From: an uncultured bacterium
GTDB lineage: Bacteria > Cyanobacteriota > Vampirovibrionia > Gastranaerophilales > Gastranaerophilaceae
Assembly (NCBI GenBank): GCA_949294335.1
Contig: CASFGO010000021.1
Coordinates: 1 to 64,000 of the forward strand
DNA length: 64,000 nucleotides
Direction of reading: 5' to 3'
A program made the position numbers and the translations under genes. The notes below the pieces were generated by a model, which worked only from the letters and a program-made list of their open reading frames with translations, made no database searches and was not told where the DNA came from. The stretch's first letter is position 1. Each line of letters starts with the position of its first letter. This document shows positions 9,128 to 17,059 of this stretch, piece after piece.

Positions 9128-11020
9128 ATGACTAGCGAACCAAATACAAACATTGGTTCTACATCAACCAATCAATCAACATATAAATTACCAAAAGAAC
9201 AAGAATCTGTAAAAAAAGAAAAAGAAGAAATAAAATTATTTGCTTTTATAACAGAAACTCAAGCAAAAACTGCTGGAGGAGAGACTCTTGAGTTATTTAA
9301 AAAATATGATGTAAATAATAACAAAGAATTGGATTTGAATGAATACAATAACTATTTAAAAGGTTATGATCCAACAACAACAAGAAAAAAAATGACAAAA
9401 GAAGAACAAGAGGAGTTCTTCAATAATTTAACGCCTGAAAAATTCAAAGAATACGTATCACAAGGTTTCAAATATTTAGGTATTGATGATGAAATCTCTC
9501 AATCAATAGCTGAGCTTGAAAATAAAGAAAAGAAAAATTTAAATCAGCTTGCAGCTGAGCATTTTGATATTGATTTGAGTAAATATTCAACAGAAGAGGA
9601 AAAGAAAGTCGCATTAGAAAATGCTATTCAAAAGAAATATAAAATTCCAAATAGAAAGAATTCTACATCAGAAATTCAAAAACTTATTGATACAGGTGAA
9701 ATTGATAAAATAGATAACAACGATTCAATTTACTTAAAACACGTCAAAAGACTGCGTGATAGTAAATTTGATGATAGTGAAAAAGAAATTAGTTGGTTAA
9801 AAGGAAAAGATTTAACAGCTGAACAACTTGATAAATACGCAAAATTAGCAGCAAGAAAAGAACAAATTATTGAATTAAGCAAATATTTTGCTCAAGGTGA
9901 TAATGAAAGTAAAAAAATACTTATTAATAATATTGAAAATTTAGATTCAGGAGTTCAAACAGGCATTATTGGTGCAGCAGTTTTATCCGCAAATGATAAT
10001 AAAACTCGTACTATGTATGCTGAACTATTAAAAAATCAAGATATAAAACTTACCTCAAAAATAGGTCAAAAAATCTTTGATATGACCGTGAAAACATTAC
10101 AGACTAATTTATCAAGTGAAGCATCAATAGAATTAACAACTGATAGCAGTAAATTTGAAACAAAAGAAGATGCTCTTCAAGCATATAAAATATACGATGC
10201 ATCTGAACAATATAAAGTAGACAAAGGTATTATTACCGAGGAAGAATACAACCAAAACTATGTAAATTTATATGCAGCAAATGCATATAAAGTAGAATTA
10301 GCATCAGATGCATATAAGTATGTTATGGATAATGCTAACGACACAAACCGTTCTGGTGCAATGAATATGTTAGCATCTAATGCATATCAAATTAAAGACG
10401 AATCTCAAAGAAATGGAGCAATAAGTAATCTTAAAAACTCAAATTATTATAATGATTCAGTACAAGAAAATTTAGATAAAAGTTATGCAAAAAAACTAGA
10501 ATCAACATATTCAAAAACAGATTCATCAGTTACAGTTCAACCAAAATCATACCAAAACCAAACAAACCCAATTAATAACAATGAAACAGATTATTATACA
10601 AAGGTAATTAATTCTACAATTGATTCAGGTAACGATGATGCTGTAAAAGAGTTAACAATAAAGACATTTGATGATATAAATAAAAAAGAAGGACAAACAC
10701 CAAAACAAAAAAAATTAGGTATTCAACGTGGTATGCAAATATTAACAAAGCTAATTTCAAATAACAAGCTCCAAAATAGTCCTTATGAAGGAATAGTTCT
10801 TAATAAATTGAGTGCACTACCAGCACCGACATTATTAAATATGTTTTTAGGATCAAATGAAAAAGTTCAAGGATATTTTTATAAAAATAATTTAATAACT
10901 CCTTTAACAATTGCAATGAATTCAACTTCAGAAGAAATATATAATCTACCTGACAATATTAAAGAAAAAGTTATGGTAATAAAAGATGAAAATTATCAAA
11001 ACAAACCAAATATGGAATAA
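9128..11020 (+). CDS. Hypothetical protein with an EF-hand loop
   Basis: A 630-aa protein with no recognised enzyme domain. A canonical EF-hand calcium loop lies at residues ~61-72 (D61, N63, N65, E67, D69, E72; DVNNNKELDLNE). The first 35 residues are Ser/Thr/Gln/Lys-rich and show no signal peptide. The remainder is predicted helical and polar. It includes a short Ala-rich internal repetition around residues 380-450 in which NAY/DAYKY-type segments recur. RBS AAGGTGG precedes the ATG at 9128. It follows tgt by 95 bp. Its stop abuts the antisense gene's stop, and its likely terminator lies inside that gene. Confidence 0.75.
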   Translation: MTSEPNTNIGSTSTNQSTYKLPKEQESVKKEKEEIKLFAFITETQAKTAGGETLELFKKYDVNNNKELDLNEYNNYLKGYDPTTTRKKMTKEEQEEFFNNLTPEKFKEYVSQGFKYLGIDDEISQSIAELENKEKKNLNQLAAEHFDIDLSKYSTEEEKKVALENAIQKKYKIPNRKNSTSEIQKLIDTGEIDKIDNNDSIYLKHVKRLRDSKFDDSEKEISWLKGKDLTAEQLDKYAKLAARKEQIIELSKYFAQGDNESKKILINNIENLDSGVQTGIIGAAVLSANDNKTRTMYAELLKNQDIKLTSKIGQKIFDMTVKTLQTNLSSEASIELTTDSSKFETKEDALQAYKIYDASEQYKVDKGIITEEEYNQNYVNLYAANAYKVELASDAYKYVMDNANDTNRSGAMNMLASNAYQIKDESQRNGAISNLKNSNYYNDSVQENLDKSYAKKLESTYSKTDSSVTVQPKSYQNQTNPINNNETDYYTKVINSTIDSGNDDAVKELTIKTFDDINKKEGQTPKQKKLGIQRGMQILTKLISNNKLQNSPYEGIVLNKLSALPAPTLLNMFLGSNEKVQGYFYKNNLITPLTIAMNSTSEEIYNLPDNIKEKVMVIKDENYQNKPNME

Positions 11021-11587
11021 TTATTTGATAAAGTCTTCATCAAAGTAGCCTGAACGGTTGTACTCAAAGCCGGTCAGGTTACCTTTTTTATTGTATTTAG
11101 GATTAAAAATAATTCCGAAAGCTTGACGCTTGCCATTTTTATAGATTCCGTGTTCTTCTGAATATTTTAGTGCTTTTCTGTTATATTGGTTAATAGCATC
11201 ATGTGTTTCAAATGATCTTACAGATCCAGTTCTTAGTTTTGATAAAGCTTTGGCTTCACCAATTTTTTTGCCCCATTCGTCTACTTTTTTAACATCATGA
11301 CCTGTAATAATATTTACATAAGCCTTTGTTTTATCATATACAGAACGAACTTTTGAAATAAAGGAATAATCTTTATCTCCGACAAAATGTTTTTTATCAT
11401 ATCTAAAAGTATCAACAAGTTCTTTATTCCTGTTTTTAATATTTTTAGCTCCGTTTAATTGTCTTACAAGATATCTTTCACACTTTCTCATATTTTCATC
11501 AGAAACAATTCTTTTACCATCATTAGTAAAAAAATATACGTGTGTTGTAGCTCCAAAATTAATGTTATTGTTGATATTATTATTCAT
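11021..11587 (-). CDS. Hypothetical protein (188 aa)
   Basis: A basic, soluble protein of unknown function. I chose ATG at 11587, which overlaps the stop of the upstream gene as TAATG and implies translational coupling; an in-frame ATG at 11611 would add 8 residues. It starts with Asn-rich residues followed by INFGATTHVYF. The body is Lys/Tyr/Gly-rich, with KNGKRQAFGIIFNPKY and GFEYNRSGYFDEDF at the C-terminus. There is no signal peptide or membrane segment. The final ~45 nt on the opposite strand form a good intrinsic terminator for the convergent gene. Confidence 0.7.
   Translation of the reverse strand: MNNNINNNINFGATTHVYFFTNDGKRIVSDENMRKCERYLVRQLNGAKNIKNRNKELVDTFRYDKKHFVGDKDYSFISKVRSVYDKTKAYVNIITGHDVKKVDEWGKKIGEAKALSKLRTGSVRSFETHDAINQYNRKALKYSEEHGIYKNGKRQAFGIIFNPKYNKKGNLTGFEYNRSGYFDEDFIK
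11045..11089 (+). terminator. Intrinsic terminator located inside an antisense coding region
   Basis: A 13-bp stem at 11045-11057 / 11070-11082, with one mismatch and one G-U pair, has a 12-nt loop and is followed by CTTTTTT. It sits 25 bp after the stop of the EF-hand gene, within the last codons of the minus-strand gene. Confidence 0.7.
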
Positions 11588-12030
11588 TATACATTGTGAC
11601 CTGTTTCCCATCTATGGTCTAAATTAGCTTTCTCTTGATTAGCATTAAGTTTAGCTTTGACAACATTATATGCAAGAACAGCAGTACCAACTATACCTGC
11701 AAGAACTTTTCCCCCTAATGAAAGAGTCTTAGGAGCTTTTTTAATAGTATTTTTAAGAGCATTTCCACAAAGAACTACACCAGCAGATAACGAACCAAGT
11801 ACAATACCTTTAGCAGTTCCACCAACTATATGGAAGAAGTCAATACAACCTTTTCTAAAATTAATAAAACCGTCTTTTACACGTGTAAAGAAGCCTTTTT
11901 TCTTTTGTGGCTGAGGTTCTGCACATTCAATTGGTTTACCACAAGTTGGACATACATGATGTTCACAAGCATGAGTAGTTGTATTATTACTTCTAAATGC
12001 AGGTCTAACGGAACTAAAACTAACTGTCAT
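11587..12030 (-). CDS. Small zinc-ribbon, glycine-rich membrane-associated hypothetical protein
   Basis: A 147-aa protein starting at ATG 12030, preceded by AAAGGGG; a GTG at 12051 is in frame but lies upstream of that ribosome site. The N-terminal ~40 residues carry clustered metal ligands, C-E-H-H-V-C-P-T-C and a further Cys 6 residues on, resembling a small zinc ribbon. Then come a basic stretch and two weakly hydrophobic Gly/Ala-rich segments (KGIVLGSLSAGVVLCGNAL and LGGKVLAGIVGTAVLAYNVV), likely membrane-interacting hairpins. It is coupled to the downstream 188-aa gene. Function is unknown. Confidence 0.7.
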   Translation of the reverse strand: MTVSFSSVRPAFRSNNTTTHACEHHVCPTCGKPIECAEPQPQKKKGFFTRVKDGFINFRKGCIDFFHIVGGTAKGIVLGSLSAGVVLCGNALKNTIKKAPKTLSLGGKVLAGIVGTAVLAYNVVKAKLNANQEKANLDHRWETGHNV

Positions 12031-12196
12031 ATTTAACCCCTTTACACACACTATCTATTCATTTATTTTAATACATAAAATAGAATATTTTTGCTATTTT
12101 AGAGGTGTTTATTAAGAAAATTTTACATATTTTTGAGCAGTTTTTTATAATGTGGTAAAATATTCTCAAGGTAAATTTTTTTGTGGGAGAAACTTA

Positions 12197-12523
12197 ATGA
12201 ATAGTACAGTAATCGTTGGTAGAGCAGGACAAGATGCTGAGATAAAATATTTTGAATCAGGGAAAGTTAGAACAACTTTTTCACTTGCAGTTAATAGATG
12301 GGATTCAAAAACAAAAGCAGAAGTAACAGATTGGTTTAACATTGATGTATGGGATAAACAAGCTGAATTTGCTGGAGAATACATAAAGAAAGGACGTTTA
12401 GTTGCTGTTGATGGCAGAATTCAAACTAATAAATGGAAAGATGCATCAGGAGAAGAAAGAGAAAGATTCTTAATTGTTGCTAATAATGTTAGATTACTAG
12501 GATCAAAGCGAGACGCTGAATAA
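12197..12523 (+). CDS. ssb: Single-stranded DNA-binding protein, tail-less
   Basis: A 108-aa OB-fold SSB. The start is ATG at 12197 with GTGGGAG upstream; an in-frame ATG-like start at 12152 has no ribosome site and adds non-homologous residues. SSB motifs: N-terminal MNSTVIVGRAGQDAEIKYFESGK, then TDWFNIDVWDKQAEFAGEYIKKGRLVAVDGRI and WKDASGEERER. The protein ends right after the OB fold (RLLGSKRDAE). There is no Gly/Gln linker and no acidic D-D-D-I-P-F-type tail, the element that recruits partners such as PriA in standard SSBs. It is coupled by TAATG to the downstream kinase gene. Confidence 0.88.
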   Translation: MNSTVIVGRAGQDAEIKYFESGKVRTTFSLAVNRWDSKTKAEVTDWFNIDVWDKQAEFAGEYIKKGRLVAVDGRIQTNKWKDASGEERERFLIVANNVRLLGSKRDAE

Positions 12524-13830
12524 TGATATTTTCAAATCAAATAGGTATAATTGCAGATGATTTAACAGGGGCAAATGATACAGCACTTCAATTTCAAAAA
12601 CGAGGTGTTAGTACAAATATCTTGCTTGATTACAATGAAATTACACAAATTTCAACAGAAACAGGAGTTTGGGCTGCATCTACTGAATCAAGGAATGTAT
12701 CACCTGATATGGCCTGTGAAAAAGTTAAAAAAGCTGTCCAATCGATATCAAAATCATTAAATATTGAACACTTTTATAAAAAGATTGATTCAACAGTTAG
12801 AGGTCATATAGCAATTGAAACCTTAACAATGGTAGAAACACTTGAAATGGATGCTGCAGTTATTATACCTGCATTCCCTTCAGAAGGAAGAATTACTGTT
12901 GGAGGGTATCATTTGTTGAGAGGGATACCAATTGGTAGAACAGAATTAGCTCAAGATCCACATTCTCCAATATTAGAATCACATGTTCCAACATTATTAA
13001 GAAATCAACTTGGAGAAAAAGCTGATTTAGTAGCTCACATTGAATTAAAAACAATTATGAACGGTGCCGGCCCTATTTTAATGAAAATTAATGAGTTAAT
13101 TAAATCCGGTAAAAAACTAATTGTTGCAGATGCTGCATCAATTGTTGATATTGAGCAAATAATACTTGCTATAAACAAATCAGGATTTAATATTTTACCT
13201 GCAGGAACTGCTGCTGCAGCATCAGTTTTATCAGAAATTTGGGTTCCGGAAAAAACTTCATTTACAACTAATTTAATACCAAAATTACCGAAACTAATTG
13301 TTTCTGGTAGCGCTACAACAACTAATAGTAATCAAATTGAAAAACTAAAAAATTCAGATGATTTTGATAATATTTATGAAATAGCTTTAACTGAAAAAAA
13401 TATTTTAGATGGTGTTAAAGACTCTATGGTTGAAATTATTCTTGATAGTCTTAAAAATGAAAATACAGTTCTTGTTCACTCCTCATATTTAGTTGAAAAT
13501 TTTGACGGTTTTTCTGATGATTCATTAAATGCAGGTCTAACTAGAACATCATTCGCAAGTAGGATTACTGACTTTTTAGCAGAACTAACTCAAAAAGTTA
13601 TGGATAAAAAGAATGTTTTACTTGTAACATTAGGTGGTGAAACTTCTTACAAGTGTTGTAGAGCAATAAATGCGATGGAATTTACATTAATTGATGAAGT
13701 ATTACCTGCGATTCCTCTATGTATTGATAAGAAAGATCAACTTCTTATTACAAAATCAGGGAATTTAGGTAATTCAACAACATTAATTGATATAATCAAA
13801 TATATTAACCGACATGAACAAATATCATAA
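12523..13830 (+). CDS. Four-carbon acid sugar kinase family protein (DUF1537, DtnK/OtnK-like)
   Basis: A 435-aa two-domain kinase. The N-terminal domain has IGIIADDLTGANDTALQF, FYKKIDSTVRGHI and the substrate-binding block IPAFPSEGRITVGGYHLLRG. The C-terminal nucleotide-binding domain has LIVSGSATTTNSNQ and LLVTLGGETSYKCCRA. Relatives phosphorylate D-threonate, D-erythronate or 3-oxo-tetronates at O4. Pairing with the overlapping PdxA-type dehydrogenase (17-bp overlap) matches the known DtnK-PdxA2 catabolic arrangement, so D-threonate or D-erythronate breakdown is the likely role. The exact substrate cannot be read from sequence. Confidence 0.88.
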   Translation: MIFSNQIGIIADDLTGANDTALQFQKRGVSTNILLDYNEITQISTETGVWAASTESRNVSPDMACEKVKKAVQSISKSLNIEHFYKKIDSTVRGHIAIETLTMVETLEMDAAVIIPAFPSEGRITVGGYHLLRGIPIGRTELAQDPHSPILESHVPTLLRNQLGEKADLVAHIELKTIMNGAGPILMKINELIKSGKKLIVADAASIVDIEQIILAINKSGFNILPAGTAAAASVLSEIWVPEKTSFTTNLIPKLPKLIVSGSATTTNSNQIEKLKNSDDFDNIYEIALTEKNILDGVKDSMVEIILDSLKNENTVLVHSSYLVENFDGFSDDSLNAGLTRTSFASRITDFLAELTQKVMDKKNVLLVTLGGETSYKCCRAINAMEFTLIDEVLPAIPLCIDKKDQLLITKSGNLGNSTTLIDIIKYINRHEQIS

Positions 13831-14758
13831 TAAAATTATTATAACAACAGGTGATTATAACGGAATTGGGGCAGAAATTACAGTAAAAGCACTCAATGAA
13901 CTTTGTTTGCCTGTTGATGATATTGTAATTATTTCAAATAAAGAATTAGTAACAGGTTTAAAAAAAGATTATGAAATTATCGATATTCCTGTAAAAAATC
14001 TTGAATATGGAAAGTTATCAAAAGAAGCAGGGGAGTTTTCTTTTCAATCATTAAAATTAGCTTGTGAACTTTCTCCCAAAGCAATAGTTACAGCACCTGT
14101 ATCAAAAGAGGCAATGCACTTAGCAGGGCATAAATTTAATGGTCAAACAGAAGTTTTAGAACATTATTTATCAAATAATGGCGAAAAAGCTGAAATGCTA
14201 TTTATTTCTGATGGTTTTGATGTATTTTTACTTACAAGACACCTAGCTTTAAAAGATATTAAAATTAGCAAAGAAATGATTATTGATAAAGTTTTAAGAT
14301 TACAAAAATTCTATAATAGAAAAGTTAAATTTGCTCTATGCTCACTTAACCCACACGCAGGAGAAGACGGTATTTTAGGCAGAGAAGAACTTGATACAAT
14401 AATCCCTGCATCAGAAGAATTACGAAAACTAGGTGTCGATATAACTAATCCAATGCCTTCAGATACATTATTTGTTGATGCGGTACAAAATTATATCAAA
14501 GGTGAAAAAGCACCTTATGATTGTTATATAGCAATGTATCATGACCAAGGATTAATACCTATAAAATCAGTTGCAGGTGATAACACAGTAAATACAACAA
14601 TAGGACTACCTATCTTAAGAACATCACCATCACATGGAACAGCATTTGATATTGCAGGTAAAAATATTGCAAATCATCAGTCAATGGTCTCAGCAATTAA
14701 AGTGGCTTATAAGTTAACAAAACATCAGGATTTAACTTCTTCATATCAACAAGTTTAA
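13814..14758 (+). CDS. pdxA: PdxA/PdxA2-type 4-phosphate dehydrogenase
   Basis: A 314-aa NAD-dependent dehydrogenase/decarboxylase of the PdxA fold. Metal ligands are present: His in LLTRHLALKDI, His in SLNPHAGEDG, and His in MYHDQGLIPIK. TTGDYNGIG at the N-terminus and SPSHGTAFDIAGK near the C-terminus are family hallmarks. The usual substrate-contact motif G-H-T-E is G-Q-T-E here. In PLP synthesis PdxA acts on 4-phosphohydroxy-L-threonine; next to a DUF1537 kinase the PdxA2 role (D-threonate/D-erythronate 4-phosphate) is more probable. The last 62 bp overlap the convergent ribD. Confidence 0.88.
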   Translation: MNKYHNKIIITTGDYNGIGAEITVKALNELCLPVDDIVIISNKELVTGLKKDYEIIDIPVKNLEYGKLSKEAGEFSFQSLKLACELSPKAIVTAPVSKEAMHLAGHKFNGQTEVLEHYLSNNGEKAEMLFISDGFDVFLLTRHLALKDIKISKEMIIDKVLRLQKFYNRKVKFALCSLNPHAGEDGILGREELDTIIPASEELRKLGVDITNPMPSDTLFVDAVQNYIKGEKAPYDCYIAMYHDQGLIPIKSVAGDNTVNTTIGLPILRTSPSHGTAFDIAGKNIANHQSMVSAIKVAYKLTKHQDLTSSYQQV

Positions 14759-15737
14759 ATCTTTTTGCTTGGGATATTAATGAAATAGTATCCCCATCAA
14801 AAGCCGATTTTGCAGAATTATCATTAGTAATTTTAGGAGCAATAAAATGATAAATTTTATCAACATAACCTTCTTTTACAAAAGAGCCTAATAATTTACC
14901 CCCAGCTTCTACAAATACAGACATAATTTTCCGCTTAAATAATTCTTCTAATATAAAATCAATAGTTATTTCATTATTATAAATAAATTCGATATTAGGG
15001 TACTCATTTACCCCTGAAGGAGTTTTTTCTGTAAAAATGTATATTTTACCATTTTTAAAAATTTGACTTGATAAATCGCATTTTAGATGTCTATCAATAA
15101 CAATTTTTGTTTTATGCTTCATCTCAGGGTTATCTGCAAGAACTGTTGATGAAGATGTTAGAATTGCATCATATTTTTTTCTTAATTTTTTTGCGTATTT
15201 TCTAGCCTTATCAGATGTTATCCATTTTGAATCCCCGCCAGAAGTAGATATTTTTCCATCAAGAGTAGTTGCTGTTTTTAATGCTACAAAAGATCGTTTT
15301 TTATTCATATTAGTAAAAAAGACCTCATTTAATTCATTTCCCTCTTCTTCTAATACCCCTTGAATAACATCAATTCCAGCACTCTTAAGTTTTTTTATTC
15401 CACCTGATGCAATAGGGTTTGTATCTGTTGATGATATTACAACCTTTTTTAAACCTCTTTCAATTATTAAATCAGTACAAGGTGGAGTTTTCCCATAATG
15501 ATTGCACGGTTCAAGATTTACTATTAATGTTCCACCAATTGCATCATCGTTACCTAATTTTAATAACGCATCTCTTTCCGCATGATTTTCACCATACTTT
15601 TTATGATAACCTTCAGAAATTTTATTCCCATTTTTATCAAGAACAACGCACCCAACGAGAGGATTTGGAGATGTTTTCCCTTCAGCTTTTCTTGCAAGTT
15701 TAAAACAAGTTCTCATGTATTTAGAATAATTATCCAT
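14697..15737 (-). CDS. ribD: Bifunctional riboflavin biosynthesis deaminase/reductase
   Basis: A 346-aa two-domain enzyme for steps two and three of riboflavin synthesis. The N-terminal deaminase domain (1-~145) has the zinc site HAERDAL and EPCNHYGKTPPCTD. The C-terminal RibD_C reductase domain begins ~150 (FVALKTATTLDGKIS) and includes WITSDKARK and SVFVEAGGKLLGSF. It ends by overlapping the 3' end of the opposite-strand pdxA-type gene for 62 bp. The start ATG at 15737 is divergent from the MBL-hydrolase gene. Other rib genes except ribF (44829) are not in the window. Confidence 0.95.
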   Translation of the reverse strand: MDNYSKYMRTCFKLARKAEGKTSPNPLVGCVVLDKNGNKISEGYHKKYGENHAERDALLKLGNDDAIGGTLIVNLEPCNHYGKTPPCTDLIIERGLKKVVISSTDTNPIASGGIKKLKSAGIDVIQGVLEEEGNELNEVFFTNMNKKRSFVALKTATTLDGKISTSGGDSKWITSDKARKYAKKLRKKYDAILTSSSTVLADNPEMKHKTKIVIDRHLKCDLSSQIFKNGKIYIFTEKTPSGVNEYPNIEFIYNNEITIDFILEELFKRKIMSVFVEAGGKLLGSFVKEGYVDKIYHFIAPKITNDNSAKSAFDGDTISLISQAKRFKLVDMKKLNPDVLLTYKPL

Positions 15738-15765
15738 ATTTGTATTCTACATTAAAAAATGATAT

Positions 15766-15771
15766 TATAAT
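15766..15771 (+). promoter_or_regulatory. Candidate -10 box
   Basis: A perfect TATAAT lies 25 bp before the MBL-hydrolase start in the 58-bp gap divergent from ribD. No convincing -35 box accompanies it. Confidence 0.35.
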
Positions 15772-15795
15772 ATAACCAAAAAGAAGGGAGCAAAT

Positions 15796-16458
15796 ATGAA
15801 AATTACATACTTAGGCCATAGTGCATTCGAAATAATAACTGAAAAATCAAAAATACTTATTGATCCATACTTAGTATGCTATCCAAACTATAATAGAGAA
15901 GGAATTACAGACATATTTGTTACCCACGGTCATGGAGATCATCTAGGAAGTGCATTGGATTTGTCAAGAAAAACAGGAGCGAAAATTAATGCTGTATTTG
16001 AATTGGCAAACTACTGTTCCGCTCAAAAAGCAAATGCAAACCCAGTAGGACTTGGATCATGGATAAATTATTCATTTGGGCGTGCAATATTTTTACCTGC
16101 ATTTCATTCAAGCTCTACTCCAGATGGAATATATGCAGGTTGCCCTGCAGGAATATTATTTGAAATTGAAGGGAAAAGAATTTTTCATGCAGGTGATACT
16201 TGCCTAAATTCAGAAATGAAAACACTAAAAAAAGTATTTAAACCTGATGTAGCAATGCTTCCAATTGGCGGAGTTTATACAATGGACATTGAACAAGCAT
16301 CAATTGCTGCAGATTGGATTGGGGCCGATATAGTTATTCCAATGCACTATAATACATTTAACGCAATATCAGCTAATGTAGGTAAATTTGCGGCTGATGT
16401 AACTAAACAAGGGAAAGAAGTTAAGTTAATGGCAGTTGGAGATGAAATTATCCTCTAA
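15796..16458 (+). CDS. UPF0173 metal-dependent hydrolase (MBL fold)
   Basis: A 220-aa compact metallo-beta-lactamase-fold protein. Metal ligands seen: H-x-H-x-D-H in VTHGHGDHLGS (~45-55), a His in LPAFHSSSTPDG, HAGDT (~130) and the final His in IPMHYNTF. The pattern and length match the UPF0173 (YtkL/YddR-like) family, whose biological substrate is not established. RBS AAGAAGGGAG precedes the ATG. It is probably monocistronic. Confidence 0.88.
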   Translation: MKITYLGHSAFEIITEKSKILIDPYLVCYPNYNREGITDIFVTHGHGDHLGSALDLSRKTGAKINAVFELANYCSAQKANANPVGLGSWINYSFGRAIFLPAFHSSSTPDGIYAGCPAGILFEIEGKRIFHAGDTCLNSEMKTLKKVFKPDVAMLPIGGVYTMDIEQASIAADWIGADIVIPMHYNTFNAISANVGKFAADVTKQGKEVKLMAVGDEIIL

Positions 16459-16549
16459 ATAGATGAAAATACTTAATAATTCTAAATAAAAATGGAAATT
16501 TTCCGTAGTGTCATTATATATAGTAGTGTGAACTAGAAGGAAATGAAAA

Positions 16550-17059
16550 ATGACACTTGGAGTTTATTCTAACAATTTTATTTCTCATGACAAGTATGCT
16601 ATAAAAGAGAATTCAACAAATAGCAACGCTGACACTAATGGGCATAGTTCATTTTTAGAAGAATTTGTTCAAGATGAAGCAAAAGAAAAACGCTTACAAT
16701 CTGCATTAGAAAGAGAAGAAAAACAAGTTGAAGATTATTCTACTTCATATTATATGACTCCTTCACATTCAAAAATTAGTGATTACATAGATAATTATCT
16801 TTTAATTAATGCAGAACAAGTTGCATGTACAAATATGACACAGCATTTGATTAGAACTGATGAATTAAAAGATACATTAGGATTTCTTAATACTCAAGCA
16901 GCAAAAACAATGTTTCAAGGCAAAAAACGTCCAAATTTTGAAGAAAATAAACGATTGCCACAATTTAAGACAAGTATGCTAACATCAAGACCACAAAACT
17001 TCTTTAGTACAGGTATTGATGGAAGTACAAACAATTTTTTCATGACTGGTAAACAATAA
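16550..17059 (+). CDS. Hypothetical protein (169 aa)
   Basis: An unrecognised soluble, polar protein. Residues ~35-60 (FLEEFVQDEAKEKRLQSALEREEKQVED) should form a strongly charged helix or short coiled coil. The C-terminal third is rich in Phe, Thr and basic residues (NFFSTGIDGSTNNFFMTGKQ). There is no signal peptide or membrane helix. It is preceded by AGAAGGAAATG and coupled to the next gene by TAATG at 17057-17061, so the two products may work together. Confidence 0.65.
   Translation: MTLGVYSNNFISHDKYAIKENSTNSNADTNGHSSFLEEFVQDEAKEKRLQSALEREEKQVEDYSTSYYMTPSHSKISDYIDNYLLINAEQVACTNMTQHLIRTDELKDTLGFLNTQAAKTMFQGKKRPNFEENKRLPQFKTSMLTSRPQNFFSTGIDGSTNNFFMTGKQ

Noticed and set aside
12152..12196. 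Longer N-terminus for SSB
   Set aside because: The extra 15 residues are not SSB-like and no ribosome site precedes them; GTGGGAG fits the ATG at 12197.
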